NCBI GenBank assembly: GCA_001512765.1
Contig: LFSO01000046.1
Coordinates: forward strand, 1 to 37,401
From: Clostridiales bacterium DTU053
GTDB taxonomy: Bacteria; Bacillota; Clostridia; Oscillospirales; Acutalibacteraceae
Reading direction: 5' to 3'
Length of the DNA stretch: 37,401 bases
The position numbers and the translations under genes are program-made. The notes beneath the pieces were generated by a model. That model did not search any database and was not told where the DNA came from. It saw only the letters and a list, made by a program, of their open reading frames with translations. Below, piece by piece: positions 8,261 to 16,623 of the stretch; the first letter of the stretch is position 1, and each line of letters starts with the position of its first letter.

Positions 8261-8289
8261 TTGAGAAATATGGGCTGATTAGGTATAAT
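8261..8289 (+). promoter_or_regulatory. Sigma-A promoter of degV
   Basis: TTGAGA (8261-8266), a 17-base spacer and a consensus TATAAT (8284-8289). An A/T-rich stretch upstream could act as an UP element. Confidence 0.75.
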
Positions 8290-8326
8290 ATATTATACTG
8301 ACAGCTCAGGAACCGGAGGAAGAGAA

Positions 8327-9181
8327 ATGGAAAAGAAGGTTAAAATAACGACTGACAGCCCGGCAGATTTGCCGCCGGAGCTTGCCAAGAGATACGATAT
8401 AAGCATTATTCCTCTGCACATCATTCTGGGCGGCGAAAGCTATGACGACGGAGTAAATATCACTCCCAGCGATATTTACAGGGTCTATGACGAGCGCAAG
8501 GAGCTGCCCAAAACGAGCGCCGTAACAATTGGCGAATATCAGGACTTTTTTAAGCAGTTTGCGGATGAAGGCTATGAGGTAGTACATCTCTCCCTTTCTT
8601 CCGGCATCTCATCCACCCACGCGAACGCAGTGCTCGCGGCAAAGGAATTTGATGGCGTTTATGTGGTTGACTCAAAGCTTTTGTCAGTAGGCATCGCCTT
8701 GCTGTGCATAAAGGCTGCCGAGATGAGAGACCAGGGAATAAGCGCGGCTGAGATTTATGAAAGAATCCACAATCTAAGAGAAAAAGTAGTCTGCGACTTT
8801 ATTCTTGACAATCTGGAGTTTCTGCGCAAAGGCGGACGCTGCTCCGCTCTCCAGGCGTTCGGAGCGAATGTGCTCGGAATCAAGCCGTCTATAGTTATGC
8901 AGGACGGTACCCTTTCGGTCGGAAAAAAATACAGAGGCAAGACCGAAATCTGCTTTACGCAGTATGTAAACGACAAGCTCTCAGAGTACGAGGGCAAAAT
9001 TGATACCGACAGGATTTTTGTCCACCATACCGAGGGCGTAAGCCAGCAGTTTATGGACAATGTAAAGAAAGAGCTTAAAAAGAGACTGAAACCCAAAGAG
9101 ATTATCCAAAGCGAGGCGGGCTGCACCATTACAGCCCACTGCGGCAAGAGGACATTCTCGCTTATGTTCATGGCGAAATGA
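8327..9181 (+). CDS. DegV family fatty-acid-binding protein
   Basis: This 284-residue protein is a full-length DegV (FakB-like) protein. It opens with KITTDSPADLPPEL, then has the TSAVTIGEYQ block, the lipid-pocket region LSLSSGISSTHANA, and the middle motif FLRKGGRCSA. DegV/FakB proteins bind one free fatty acid and present it to the kinase FakA, giving an acyl-phosphate for phospholipid synthesis. No fakA is in the window. GGAGGA lies 6 bases before the ATG and a consensus promoter precedes it, so it forms its own unit. Its presence within ~5 kb of an acyl-activating operon points to several routes for using exogenous fatty acids. Confidence 0.88.
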   Translation: MEKKVKITTDSPADLPPELAKRYDISIIPLHIILGGESYDDGVNITPSDIYRVYDERKELPKTSAVTIGEYQDFFKQFADEGYEVVHLSLSSGISSTHANAVLAAKEFDGVYVVDSKLLSVGIALLCIKAAEMRDQGISAAEIYERIHNLREKVVCDFILDNLEFLRKGGRCSALQAFGANVLGIKPSIVMQDGTLSVGKKYRGKTEICFTQYVNDKLSEYEGKIDTDRIFVHHTEGVSQQFMDNVKKELKKRLKPKEIIQSEAGCTITAHCGKRTFSLMFMAK

Positions 9182-9194
9182 GTCTGTTTTCCGT

Positions 9195-9239
9195 TATCTT
9201 AATTACCGTAAATCCTCCAGACATTACGCTATTAAGATA
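9195..9239. repeat. Long-loop inverted repeat between degV and the radical SAM gene
   Basis: TATCTTAAT (9195-9203) and ATTAAGATA (9231-9239) are perfect 9-base inverted repeats. A further 4-base pairing (9208-9211 with 9224-9227) lies inside. There is no T tract, so it does not look like an ordinary terminator. Confidence 0.4.
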
Positions 9240-9276
9240 GGAGTTAGTTTCTTCAAACCATACTGAAATCTTTGAG

Positions 9277-9305
9277 TTTACAAACATTTGCCAGCGTGCT
9301 ATAAT
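9277..9305 (+). promoter_or_regulatory. Sigma-A promoter of the radical SAM gene
   Basis: TTTACA (9277-9282), a 17-base spacer and consensus TATAAT (9300-9305). Confidence 0.75.
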
Positions 9306-9351
9306 TTGTATATTACTCGACGACATGCAACTTTTTTTGGAGGATTTTAAA

Positions 9352-10767
9352 ATGTCACTTAAAACGAGTTTGTCAGAATCCGCTTTAAACAAATTGGCGG
9401 ACACTCTGCTGAACTATTTAAATAAAGACCCTGAAAAGAATATTCTCAAGGTTCTTGACAAGGTTAAGATAGTTTTCACCAGCGGAATGTTTCCCAAGGA
9501 AAACTACATGAAGATGAGGGAAGCAGCCAAGAATCCCAACAACACCTATGTCAAGCTCATTAAGAACATTCTAAGGGATGTTGACCAGAACATCATAAGG
9601 CAGCTTGTAATAGCTCTCGGCTATCACGCTGCTTATCTTGGAACAAAAACGGTCAGGGCAAACAGAGAAAAATACAACTGCAACATTCCGTGGGTTATTC
9701 TCCTTGACCCCACAAGCGCGTGCAACCTTAACTGCAAGGGCTGCTGGTCCGCGGAATACGGTCATAAAGAGAATCTGAGCCTTGAAGAAATGATGGACAT
9801 TGTAAAGCAGGGCAAGGCTCTGGGTACCCATTTCTATATGTTCACGGGCGGCGAGCCGCTTATCAGAAAAAACGACATTATAAAGCTGTGCGAGCAGAAT
9901 CCCGACTGCGCATTCTTAAGCTACACCAACGGCACCCTTGTTGACGACGCATTCTGCGCCGAAATGAGAAGGGTTGGCAATCTGGCTCTTGCTCTCAGCA
10001 TTGAGGGCACCGAGGAATCCAACGACGCAAGGCGCGGCAAGGGTGTATATCAAAAGACCCTCCAGGCCATGGATATTCTCAAGAAAAACAGGTGCCTTTT
10101 CGGAATTTCCGTTTGCTACACACGCGACAATATCCCCTATGTAACAAGCGACGAGTTTCTTGACCTTATGATTGAAAAGGGCGTTAAGTTCGCTTGGTAC
10201 TTTAACTTTATGCCGGTCGGCAGGACAGCGGACCCGGAACTTATCCCCACTCCCGAACAGCGTAAATTTATGTATTCATGGATTAGAAAGGTTCGCAGCT
10301 CCACTGAGGGCAAGCCGATGTTCGCTATTGACTTCCAGGATGACGGCGAGTTCGTGGGCGGCTGCATCGCAGGCGGCAGAAACTACTTCCACATTAACTC
10401 CGCCGGCGACATTGAGCCCTGCGTATTTATTCACTATTCAGACTCGAATATCAGAGAAAAGACGCTGCTTGAGGCTCTGCAGAGCCCGCTGTTCATGGCT
10501 TACAGAAAGAATCAGCCGTTTAACGACAACCATCTGCGCCCCTGCCCGATGCTTGAAAATCCCGACGCTTTGCGCAGAATCGTTCGTGAGACGGGCGCTA
10601 AGTCCACAAATCTCATGGAGCCTGAGGATGTGGAAACCCTTTGCGCAAAGTGCGACCGCTTCGCAAAAGAGTGGGCTCCCGTCGCGGAGGAGATTTGGAA
10701 CTCCACAACCCATCCCAAGACCTTTACCCAGTATTACAGGGACAACGGCAAAGGCAAGAGGCAGTAA
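9352..10767 (+). CDS. Radical SAM/SPASM-type enzyme, substrate unknown
   Basis: The start at 9352 is preferred over the ATG at 9325 because GGAGG lies 8 bases upstream of it, giving 471 residues. The first ~110 residues are a helical domain unlike standard radical SAM proteins. The [4Fe-4S]/SAM site is CNLNCKGC (C124, C128, C131), followed by FTGGEP (166-169). The C-terminal third has cysteines at 338, 357, 398, 431 and 434 in a SPASM-like arrangement that could hold auxiliary clusters. No small precursor peptide gene lies next to it, so RiPP maturation is not indicated. It could act on a lipid or another small molecule; the DegV neighbour hints at lipids, but that is weak. It has its own promoter and a strong terminator. 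Confidence 0.85.
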   Translation: MSLKTSLSESALNKLADTLLNYLNKDPEKNILKVLDKVKIVFTSGMFPKENYMKMREAAKNPNNTYVKLIKNILRDVDQNIIRQLVIALGYHAAYLGTKTVRANREKYNCNIPWVILLDPTSACNLNCKGCWSAEYGHKENLSLEEMMDIVKQGKALGTHFYMFTGGEPLIRKNDIIKLCEQNPDCAFLSYTNGTLVDDAFCAEMRRVGNLALALSIEGTEESNDARRGKGVYQKTLQAMDILKKNRCLFGISVCYTRDNIPYVTSDEFLDLMIEKGVKFAWYFNFMPVGRTADPELIPTPEQRKFMYSWIRKVRSSTEGKPMFAIDFQDDGEFVGGCIAGGRNYFHINSAGDIEPCVFIHYSDSNIREKTLLEALQSPLFMAYRKNQPFNDNHLRPCPMLENPDALRRIVRETGAKSTNLMEPEDVETLCAKCDRFAKEWAPVAEEIWNSTTHPKTFTQYYRDNGKGKRQ

Positions 10768-10777
10768 AACAAAAATT

Positions 10778-10804
10778 AAAGCCGCTTTTAAAGCGGCTTT
10801 TTTT
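10778..10804. terminator. Bidirectional intrinsic terminator
   Basis: A perfect 10-base-pair stem (10778-10787 with 10791-10800) with a 3-base loop, followed by Ts on the plus strand and, because of the A-rich flank, also on the minus strand. It separates the convergent radical SAM and YbjQ-like genes. Confidence 0.9.
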
Positions 10805-10805
10805 A

Positions 10806-11114
10806 TTAGACAACAACAGCGGTGCCCGACGCGGTAACCATCAGCATGCCCGTAATCTGTTCGTAGTCTATTTTCACTCCGATGACAGCGTTCGCACCCA
10901 TGTTGAAGGCGTTTTGGCACATTTCGTTTATGGCTTTCTGCCGCGCCGCAATAATCTCCTGTTCATAAGCCTGAGAGCGGCCGCCGAAGAAATTTCTGAT
11001 ACCCGCGTCAATGCCTTTTACAAAATCAACGCCGAGAATTACCTCGCCGAACACAATGCCTTTATAGCCGGTAATTTTTCTGCCCTCTATGCTGCCTGTG
11101 GTGGTAACAATCAT
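10806..11114 (-). CDS. YbjQ family (UPF0145/DUF74) protein
   Basis: At 102 residues this is the normal length of the YbjQ/DUF74 family. Visible family features are the N-terminal [14 protein letters not shown], the FGEVILG turn, an amphipathic helix with ARQKAINEM, and the strand [13 protein letters not shown]. The family forms a small pentameric barrel of unknown function, once suggested to bind metals. The ATG at 11114 follows a GGGGAGA ribosome site, so the longer in-frame reading starting at 11144 is not used; the predicted -10 box overlaps that upstream codon. Confidence 0.85.
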   Translation of the reverse strand: MIVTTTGSIEGRKITGYKGIVFGEVILGVDFVKGIDAGIRNFFGGRSQAYEQEIIAARQKAINEMCQNAFNMGANAVIGVKIDYEQITGMLMVTASGTAVVV

Positions 11115-11142
11115 TTTTCTCTCCCCTTTTTGTCTTTTTCTC

Positions 11143-11171
11143 ATTATAAACCCGTTTTAATCTCCGTGCAA
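11143..11171 (-). promoter_or_regulatory. Sigma-A promoter of the YbjQ-like gene
   Basis: On the minus strand TTGCAC (11171-11166), 17 bases, then consensus TATAAT (11148-11143). Confidence 0.7.
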
Positions 11172-11189
11172 GAAAATGACTTCATATTA

Positions 11190-11218
11190 TTGAATAAATA
11201 TAGGGTATATGCTAATAT
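11190..11218 (+). promoter_or_regulatory. Possible promoter of the GH16 gene
   Basis: TTGAAT (11190-11195), 17 bases, then TAATAT (11213-11218); the leader would be ~24 bases. Confidence 0.5.
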
Positions 11219-11248
11219 TTAGCAAAATATTATTGAAGGAGTTTTCGT

Positions 11249-12100
11249 ATGAACGCCTCTAAAAAGAATGCTCTTAAAATAGCCGCGCTTGTTATTGCGG
11301 GAATTCTTGTCGCGGGAGCTGCTTACGCTGTGGTCAGCACATATTTGTACGAAAGCAAAAAGAAGCCCATAGTTCCATCGGGCAAAACTTTGGACCTTAC
11401 GGGATATGAGCTTGTTTTTGAGGATGATTTCGACGGCGACGAGCTGGACCTTGAAAAATGGCAATACAGAGCCAACGGCAAAAGGCGCGCAGGCTTTAAC
11501 AGCCCGAATCAGGTAACGCTCAAAGACGGAAATCTGCATATAAAGGCGGAGTATAAAGAGGACGGCGAATACGGTCCCGGCTGGTACACGGGCATGATAA
11601 GAACCAATTCCGAGTACATAACCGGCTACTTTGAGGTGCGCTGCAAGGCAAACGAAGGCGGCGGCTTCTGGAGCGCCTTCTGGCTTAATTCTCAGGGCAT
11701 GAACGCCCAGTCAAACGGCGGAATCAACGGCGCTGAGATAGACATTTTTGAGGCCTTCAATTACGACAAAAAGACATACTTCTTTGATATAAGGGACTCG
11801 GTTTCCCTCAACATCCATGTTGACGGCTACGGCGAGGAGCTGAAATCAAAGAATCTGGGCAACTTTTATGTAAAAGATCCCTACAATGAGTTTCATACCT
11901 ACGGTCTTGAGTGGACCACAAGCGAGTACATATTCTATATCGACGGCGTGGAGGCTGTCCGCTCCTCCTTTGACAAGGGCGTTTCAAAGGCTCTTGAGTA
12001 TGCGATTTTATCCCTTGAGCCGCCCAGTGAAGTAACGGCAAAGCCCGGCTTTGAAACCGAGTTTATTGTGGACTATGTAAAGATTTATCAGAAGAAATGA
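11249..12100 (+). CDS. Membrane-anchored GH16 beta-glucanase
   Basis: Residues ~8-32 form one hydrophobic segment after KK, a signal anchor without a clear cleavage site, so the enzyme is probably tethered outside the cell. The rest is a GH16 jelly-roll domain: FEDDFDGDELDLEKW at the start, RCKANEGGGFWSAFWL before the active site, and the catalytic signature EIDIFE with Glu163, Asp165 and Glu168. GH16 enzymes cleave beta-1,3 or mixed 1,3-1,4 glucans, or galactans; which one is not clear, though the motif is of the laminarinase/lichenase kind. An AAGGAG site precedes the ATG. It is a single-gene unit ending in a strong shared terminator. Confidence 0.88.
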   Translation: MNASKKNALKIAALVIAGILVAGAAYAVVSTYLYESKKKPIVPSGKTLDLTGYELVFEDDFDGDELDLEKWQYRANGKRRAGFNSPNQVTLKDGNLHIKAEYKEDGEYGPGWYTGMIRTNSEYITGYFEVRCKANEGGGFWSAFWLNSQGMNAQSNGGINGAEIDIFEAFNYDKKTYFFDIRDSVSLNIHVDGYGEELKSKNLGNFYVKDPYNEFHTYGLEWTTSEYIFYIDGVEAVRSSFDKGVSKALEYAILSLEPPSEVTAKPGFETEFIVDYVKIYQKK

Positions 12101-12130
12101 AAAAAGCCGCCTCTTTTGAGGCGGTTTTTT
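12101..12130. terminator. Bidirectional terminator between GH16 and ispD genes
   Basis: A GC-rich 7-pair core (12107-12113 with 12118-12124) extended by A-T pairs on both sides gives A and T tracts in both directions. It overlaps the last bases of the minus-strand gene. Confidence 0.85.
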
Positions 12131-12839
12131 ATTCATTCTCCAGACATTTCAGAGCTTTTCTGATTATCTCCAAATCCTGCTTGTATGTCAGCTTAATATT
12201 GTCGTGCTCACCTTTTATAATATATACCTTTTCATCGGGCAGGTATTTGAATATCACGCCCGTATCGTCGGTGGGGTTAAAGTCGGGGTCTTTTAGACCA
12301 ATCTCATAAGCCTTTCTCAGAACATCGTATTTAAATCCCTGGGGCGTGTGGGCTCTGAATATTTCGTTCCTGTCAAGCCTTTGGGTCATAAGCATGGTTT
12401 CGGGGTTGACCCTCAGCACTGTGTCAATTTCGGGAACGGCTATGGTTGCGGCGTTATAGTGCTTTAAAGCCTCTATAACCTCGGTAATGTATCTCTGCCT
12501 TAAAACGGGTCTTGCGCTGTCGCACAAAAGGATATTTATATCGGGGGTATCCTCGTATGCTCTGACGGCGTTAAGGGAGGATTCATACCTTTCGCTGCCG
12601 CCTGCTATTGTTTTTCCGAACTTGGTGCAGCCATTTTTTTCGGCAAGGCTTTTTACCTTTTCAAAATACTCTCTCGAAACCACCACGGAGAATTCATCGA
12701 TTTCGGGGTGACGCTGAAGCGCGAGCATTGAATACTCGAGTATGGTTTTGCCCTCTACCTCCAAAAACTGCTTTGGAATGCTCTCCCCGAATCTGTTGCC
12801 GCTGCCGCCTGCCAAAATGACCGCTACATTTTTAGACAT
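12129..12839 (-). CDS. ispD: IspD/TarI-family cytidylyltransferase (probable 2-C-methyl-D-erythritol 4-phosphate cytidylyltransferase)
   Basis: The start at 12839 follows GGAGG at a normal distance and gives 236 residues, the usual family size. The nucleotide-binding signature is AVILAGGSGNRFG followed by PKQFLEVEGK. Other motifs are CDSARP (usually HDAARP in IspD), AVPEIDTVLRV, the RAHTPQGF block and the C-terminal NIKLTYKQDLEI. IspD makes CDP-methylerythritol for isoprenoid synthesis. The close relative TarI makes CDP-ribitol for teichoic acids. The SARP/CD changes mean the second role cannot be excluded, but no tar genes are nearby. It stands alone under a strong promoter. Confidence 0.75.
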   Translation of the reverse strand: MSKNVAVILAGGSGNRFGESIPKQFLEVEGKTILEYSMLALQRHPEIDEFSVVVSREYFEKVKSLAEKNGCTKFGKTIAGGSERYESSLNAVRAYEDTPDINILLCDSARPVLRQRYITEVIEALKHYNAATIAVPEIDTVLRVNPETMLMTQRLDRNEIFRAHTPQGFKYDVLRKAYEIGLKDPDFNPTDDTGVIFKYLPDEKVYIIKGEHDNIKLTYKQDLEIIRKALKCLENE

Positions 12840-12870
12840 ATTATCCTCCGTTTTGGAACTCTTTTTATTA

Positions 12871-12899
12871 ATTATAAGCCTTATGATTTTCGCAGTCAA
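12871..12899 (-). promoter_or_regulatory. Sigma-A promoter of ispD
   Basis: On the minus strand TTGACT (12899-12894), 17 bases, consensus TATAAT (12876-12871). Its position rules out an in-frame upstream start at 12899. Confidence 0.8.
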
Positions 12900-13017
12900 T
12901 CTCCACGATTCGAGCTTTTTCTGCCAATTTATCTATTAAGTAAAAATGCGGTGGAAATGTATAAAAATGAAGGCTCTAAGGGGCTTTTTTTCTGCGTTTT
13001 TACCGCTTTAAAGCATA

Positions 13018-13046
13018 TATACATTATTACCTTAATAAGGTATAAT
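13018..13046 (+). promoter_or_regulatory. Possible promoter of the purC-purF unit
   Basis: A consensus TATAAT (13041-13046) has only a poor -35 (TATACA at 13018-13023). No purine riboswitch fold was recognised in 12900-13080. A weak hairpin with a T run lies around 12969-12992. Confidence 0.5.
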
Positions 13047-13092
13047 CCTTATGTAGCTGAATACTCGGGAATATTTTTGTAGGAGGATGTTT

Positions 13093-13806
13093 ATGCAAAA
13101 GGGCGCAATGCTTTACGAAGGAAAGGCAAAGAAGGTTTTTGCCACAGATGAGCCTCAGCTTGTCATAGTGGAGTACAAGGACGACGCGACGGCTTTCAAC
13201 GGACTGAAAAAGGGCAGCATTCAGGGAAAGGGAGCTATTAACAACCGCCTTTCGAACCACTTTTTCAGAATTCTTGAAACTGAGGGCGTTCCCACCCACT
13301 ATGCAGAGGAACTCAGCGACAGGGAAACCCTTGTTAAAAAGGTTCAAATCGTTCCCCTTGAGGTTATTATCCGAAATATAACCGCAGGCAGCCTCAGCAA
13401 GCGTTTCGGCGTTGAGGAAGGTATTGTTCTCGACACTCCTATATTTGAATTGAGCTATAAGAACGACGACCTTGGCGACCCGATGATAAATCACAGCCAG
13501 GCAATAGCTTTAAAGTTTACCACAAAAGAAGAGCTGGAAAAAATCGAGTCCATGGCAATGAAGGTAAACGAGGTTTTAAAGAGAGAATTCCTTAAAGCAA
13601 ACCTTATACTGGTTGACTTTAAACTGGAGTTCGGAAAGACGGAAGAGGGCGAAATTGTTCTTGCTGACGAGATTTCTCCCGATACATGCAGGCTTTGGGA
13701 CACAGATACCAAGGAAAAGCTGGACAAGGACCGTTTCAGACGAGACCTCGGCGGCGTTGAAGAGGCATATATCGAGGTAGCAAGAAGGGTACTTGGAAAT
13801 GAATAA
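13093..13806 (+). CDS. purC: Phosphoribosylaminoimidazole-succinocarboxamide synthase
   Basis: This 237-residue SAICAR synthetase ligates aspartate to CAIR with ATP in de novo purine synthesis. It begins with the family's [10 protein letters not shown] and contains [15 protein letters not shown], the signature [16 protein letters not shown], and [14 protein letters not shown] near the end. An in-frame ATG at 13087 directly abuts AGGAGG and cannot be used efficiently; the ATG at 13093 is spaced 6 bases from it. The stop overlaps the start of purF by 8 bases, so the two are translationally coupled. Confidence 0.95.
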   Translation: MQKGAMLYEGKAKKVFATDEPQLVIVEYKDDATAFNGLKKGSIQGKGAINNRLSNHFFRILETEGVPTHYAEELSDRETLVKKVQIVPLEVIIRNITAGSLSKRFGVEEGIVLDTPIFELSYKNDDLGDPMINHSQAIALKFTTKEELEKIESMAMKVNEVLKREFLKANLILVDFKLEFGKTEEGEIVLADEISPDTCRLWDTDTKEKLDKDRFRRDLGGVEEAYIEVARRVLGNE

Positions 13807-15175
13807 GAGTAAGTATTCTTTGGGTGAGGAATGCGCCGTTTTCGGCTTTTTTAACCGCGGCGAAAAAGATGTGGGACAGCTTGCCTATCAGTCCCTTTTC
13901 TCCATGCAGCACAGGGGTCAGGACGGCGCGGGTCTTGCAGGCGCTGTGGGAAACGAGGTTCGTCACCATAAGAACATAGGACTTGTAAACGAGGTTTTTA
14001 CAAAGCAGATTCTTGACGAATACGCAAATGACGAAATACTTATAGGACATGTCCGCTACGCCACAAGCTCAAGTGTGACCGTTCTTGACACTCAGCCCCT
14101 TGTAATGCATGGATACGAAGGTTTCATCGCTATGGCTCACAACGGCCACATTGTGAACGGCAACGAAATTAGGCGAGAGCTGCAAAAGAACGGCGTTCTG
14201 TTTCAGACAAATGTGGACAGCGAGGCTTTAATGCACATTATCGCGGGCAACCGTGACGGCATTGAGGAGGGCATAAAGGACCTTATAAAAAGGGTCAGAG
14301 GCTCATACGCTCTGACGCTTATGTGTCCCGGAAAGCTGATAGGAGTCAGGGACCCCTGGGGTATCCGCCCCTTGTGTCTCGGCAGACTTGGCGACTCTTA
14401 TGTCCTCGCTTCGGAAAGCTGCGCCTTTAACGCTATAGGAGCAGTATTTGTAAGGGATATTAAGCCCGGTGAGATTGTTATAATCACCTCCTCGGGAATT
14501 TCCTCCATCGAAACTCCTCCTATGGAAAGAACCGCCCTTTGCGTTTTTGAGTATGTGTACTTTGCCCGCAACGACAGCGTTATTGACGGGGTAAATGTAT
14601 ATCAGTCAAGAATCCGCATGGGAAGGCATCTGTGCAAAACCGCTCCCGTAGAGGCGGATATTGTGTCGGGAGTTCCCGAATCCGCCATCCCCGCCGCTAT
14701 CGGCTACGCTAACGAAAGCGGCATTACCTACGGTCAGTGCCTTATAAAGAACGCGTATTCGGGACGCACCTTTATTCAGGAGGGTCAGATGAACCGTGAG
14801 CAGAGCGTTAGAATGAAGCTCTGCGCAATACACGAAAATGTTGAGAATAAGAGAATAGTGCTGGTTGACGACTCCATAGTCAGAGGCACAAACAGCATGT
14901 ATATAGTTAAGATGCTGAGAAACGCGGGAGCCAAAGAAATACATATGAGAATCGCCTCCCCGCCCGTTAAATTCGCCTGCCGCTTCGGCATTGATACTCC
15001 CTCAAGAAAGAACCTTGTGGGAGCATATCTTGACACAGAGGAAATCGCAAGCAGGATTGGCGCGGATTCTCTCGCTTATCTTGGCATTGAGGACCTTATC
15101 GCGGCGGTAGGCAACAAGAATTTGGGACTTTGCTGCGCCTGCTTTGACGGCAAGTACCCTATGCCCATTGATTAA
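13799..15175 (+). CDS. purF: Amidophosphoribosyltransferase
   Basis: PurF performs the first committed step of purine synthesis, making phosphoribosylamine from PRPP and glutamine. The protein begins [12 protein letters not shown], an 11-residue propeptide before the catalytic Cys12, as in the Bacillus-type enzyme. The glutaminase part contains [12 protein letters not shown] and GHVRYAT. The PRPP site is [14 protein letters not shown]. Cysteines in [22 protein letters not shown] and GLCCACF match the positions of the [4Fe-4S] ligands of the Bacillus enzyme, so an oxygen-sensitive cluster is expected. It overlaps purC. A broken transporter gene follows 20 bases later. Confidence 0.95.
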   Translation: MNKSKYSLGEECAVFGFFNRGEKDVGQLAYQSLFSMQHRGQDGAGLAGAVGNEVRHHKNIGLVNEVFTKQILDEYANDEILIGHVRYATSSSVTVLDTQPLVMHGYEGFIAMAHNGHIVNGNEIRRELQKNGVLFQTNVDSEALMHIIAGNRDGIEEGIKDLIKRVRGSYALTLMCPGKLIGVRDPWGIRPLCLGRLGDSYVLASESCAFNAIGAVFVRDIKPGEIVIITSSGISSIETPPMERTALCVFEYVYFARNDSVIDGVNVYQSRIRMGRHLCKTAPVEADIVSGVPESAIPAAIGYANESGITYGQCLIKNAYSGRTFIQEGQMNREQSVRMKLCAIHENVENKRIVLVDDSIVRGTNSMYIVKMLRNAGAKEIHMRIASPPVKFACRFGIDTPSRKNLVGAYLDTEEIASRIGADSLAYLGIEDLIAAVGNKNLGLCCACFDGKYPMPID

Positions 15176-15195
15176 CAGCGACGAAAGGGTAAAAC

Positions 15196-16107
15196 ATGAC
15201 CTTAATACAGTTTTTATTGATTGCCTTGTCGGTGGCATGCGGCGTACTGTTTTCGTCCACAAGAAGCAGGTTCAGCAAAAAGCATGTGACCGAGCTTTCG
15301 GACCTGATGATTTTCAACTCTCTCTGCGCGGTTGTAGCATCGGTACTTTTAGGCTTAGTTACGCTTATCACTAATAATGAGATAAACTCCTTTACTTTGG
15401 TTTTTGGCTTAATCTACGGCGTAATGATTACCGCCGGCTCGCTTACCGCCTTGATGGCGTTTAAGTTCGGCCCACTCTCCTACACCACGCTCATTACCGC
15501 CTTCGCTATGGTCATACCCTCCGTCGCGGGCGTGCTGTTCTGGAATGAGAGCATAAAGCCTATTAAGTACCTTGGCATGGCGATGATACTCGTCTCCGTA
15601 TTTTTCGCAGTTGACCGCAAAAAGACGGATGAGAAAAAGACATCGCTCAAATGGCTCTTTTTCTGCATACTTACCCTTTTTATCAACGGCTCGTACGGCG
15701 TTATGCAGAAAAGGTTTTATATGCGGGAAAACGGCGGCGGAACATAGGCTTTTTTAATGATTTCCTTTATAGTATCCGCCATCGCAACCTTTATCGCCTA
15801 CGGGATTCTGTCAAGGCGCAAAAAGCAAAACCCGCCGGAGAAAAGACTGGGCAAATCCGATTTGTTCAAAAGGGTACTTATCATTTTCTCTTTAATCTGC
15901 GGCAGTACGACGGTTGTGAACAACATCATAAACACTTACCTTGCGGGCACTATGGACAGCGCGGTGTTCTTCCCCGTATTAAACGGCTGCTCGCTTTATA
16001 CGACAATAATCGTATCCGTCGTCATTTTTAAAGAGAGACTTACAAAACGGCAGTGGTTCGGTCTGATTGTAGGCTTTGCGGCAATCATGCTTCTTGCCCT
16101 TTCGTAA
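15196..16107 (+). pseudogene. EamA/DMT-family transporter interrupted by an in-frame TAG
   Basis: The reading frame encodes a ten-helix drug/metabolite-transporter protein of about 303 residues, but a TAG at 15745-15747 divides it. Before the stop there are 183 codons with five to six helices. After it, in the same frame, sequence continues without interruption from GCT TTT TTA ATG to 16107, including the second EamA repeat (NTYLAGTMDSAVFFPVLNG, FKERLTKRQWFG). No frameshift is needed; a single CAG to TAG change would explain it. The ATG at 15757 has no ribosome site at a suitable distance. The gene lies 20 bases after purF and was probably cotranscribed with it. Alternatives are a sequencing error or low-level readthrough. 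Confidence 0.8.
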
Positions 16108-16132
16108 ATATTCACAAAATACATTTTGTATA

Positions 16133-16161
16133 TTGTAATCATTTAATGGATGTGCTAATAT
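16133..16161 (+). promoter_or_regulatory. Extended -10 promoter of the 42-residue peptide gene
   Basis: TTGTAA (16133-16138), 17 bases, TGC then TAATAT (16156-16161). It closely matches the promoter of the opposing peptide gene at 16624-16652. Confidence 0.75.
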
Positions 16162-16194
16162 GATTTTGGACTGTCAAAGATAAGGAGGGGTAGT

Positions 16195-16323
16195 ATGTCA
16201 CTTTACACAATTATTGCAATGCTGCAATGGGCTATCTCAATGATTGAAAAGTTTATGCTTCAATACCTTGGCTGGAGCGGCTGGGAGACCACAGCCCCCG
16301 AAAGCGAATCCGAATCCGAATAA
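16195..16323 (+). CDS. Small hydrophobic peptide with acidic tail (42 residues)
   Basis: This is a complete small gene with its own promoter, an AGGAGG ribosome site 6 bases before the ATG and a strong terminator directly after the stop. The peptide begins MSLYTIIAMLQWAISMIEKF. Residues 3-27 form a strongly hydrophobic or amphipathic helix, and two Trp follow in GWSGW. It ends in an acidic tail with TTAPE and alternating Ser/Glu. The net charge is about -5 and there are no cysteines. I do not recognise the family. It resembles the convergent peptide at 16456 in size, helix-plus-acid-tail design and a shared TT..AP tail element. It could be a membrane microprotein, a toxin or modulin-like peptide, or a signal. 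Confidence 0.7.
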   Translation: MSLYTIIAMLQWAISMIEKFMLQYLGWSGWETTAPESESESE

Positions 16324-16331
16324 AAAAGCCT

Positions 16332-16363
16332 AAATCTCCGGGACAAGCTCCCGGAGATTTTTT
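16332..16363 (+). terminator. Terminator of the 42-residue peptide gene
   Basis: A perfect stem (16332-16343 with 16349-16360) with a 5-base loop and a run of Ts. Confidence 0.9.
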
Positions 16364-16406
16364 GCGTTAGAAACTCTAGCATGCCGACGCAAAGGAATGT
16401 CCGCAT

Positions 16407-16438
16407 AAAAAAAGGAGGCCACAGCTTTTGCTGTGACC
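16407..16438 (-). terminator. Terminator of the 40-residue peptide gene
   Basis: A 9-pair stem (16417-16425 with 16430-16438, one G-U pair) followed on the minus strand by a T run (plus-strand A run 16407-16413). Confidence 0.85.
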
Positions 16439-16455
16439 TTCTCGGGCTTAACTAA

Positions 16456-16578
16456 TTAGTCTTCTTCTGCAGGGGCCTCGGTTGTGCCGAAGAAATCGGG
16501 CAGCTCAACGCCAATCAGCTGGAGGAACTCCCTTAAAATCTCGAAGAATCTCATGATGTACTCCATGATTTGCTCCAT
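16456..16578 (-). CDS. Small amphipathic peptide with acidic tail (40 residues)
   Basis: This is a second complete small gene, convergent with the one at 16195. It has an AGAGGTG ribosome site, its own promoter and its own terminator. The peptide begins MEQIMEYIMRFFEILREFLQ. Its hydrophobic residues recur every three to four positions (I4, M5, I8, M9, F11, F12, I14, L15, F18, L19), giving a clear amphipathic helix to about residue 24. Then PDFFG leads into an acidic TTEAPAEED end. The net charge is about -8, with no cysteine. No family is recognised. The parallel design and matching promoter suggest that both peptides are expressed together and have related or partner roles. Confidence 0.7.
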   Translation of the reverse strand: MEQIMEYIMRFFEILREFLQLIGVELPDFFGTTEAPAEED

Positions 16579-16623
16579 TATTAGCACCTCTCTTTCATAG
16601 CTTGTACTATTTTTGCTATCTTG

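Noticed and set aside
12900..13080. Purine riboswitch or PurR box before purC
   Set aside because: The conserved riboswitch core and an intact PurBox pair were not found; only a weak hairpin with several wobble pairs is present.
15745..15747. TAG inside the transporter as a sign of UAG recoding
   Set aside because: TAG ends nusG (26538-26540), the glycosidase-like gene (24001-24003) and the mreB-like gene (36247-36249) at normal protein ends, so UAG is an ordinary stop here.
16195..16578. Classic type I toxin-antitoxin reading of the microprotein pair
   Set aside because: The two transcripts converge but each has its own terminator before overlap, both encode peptides, and both are strongly acidic, unlike usual type I toxins; kept as an open question rather than a call.
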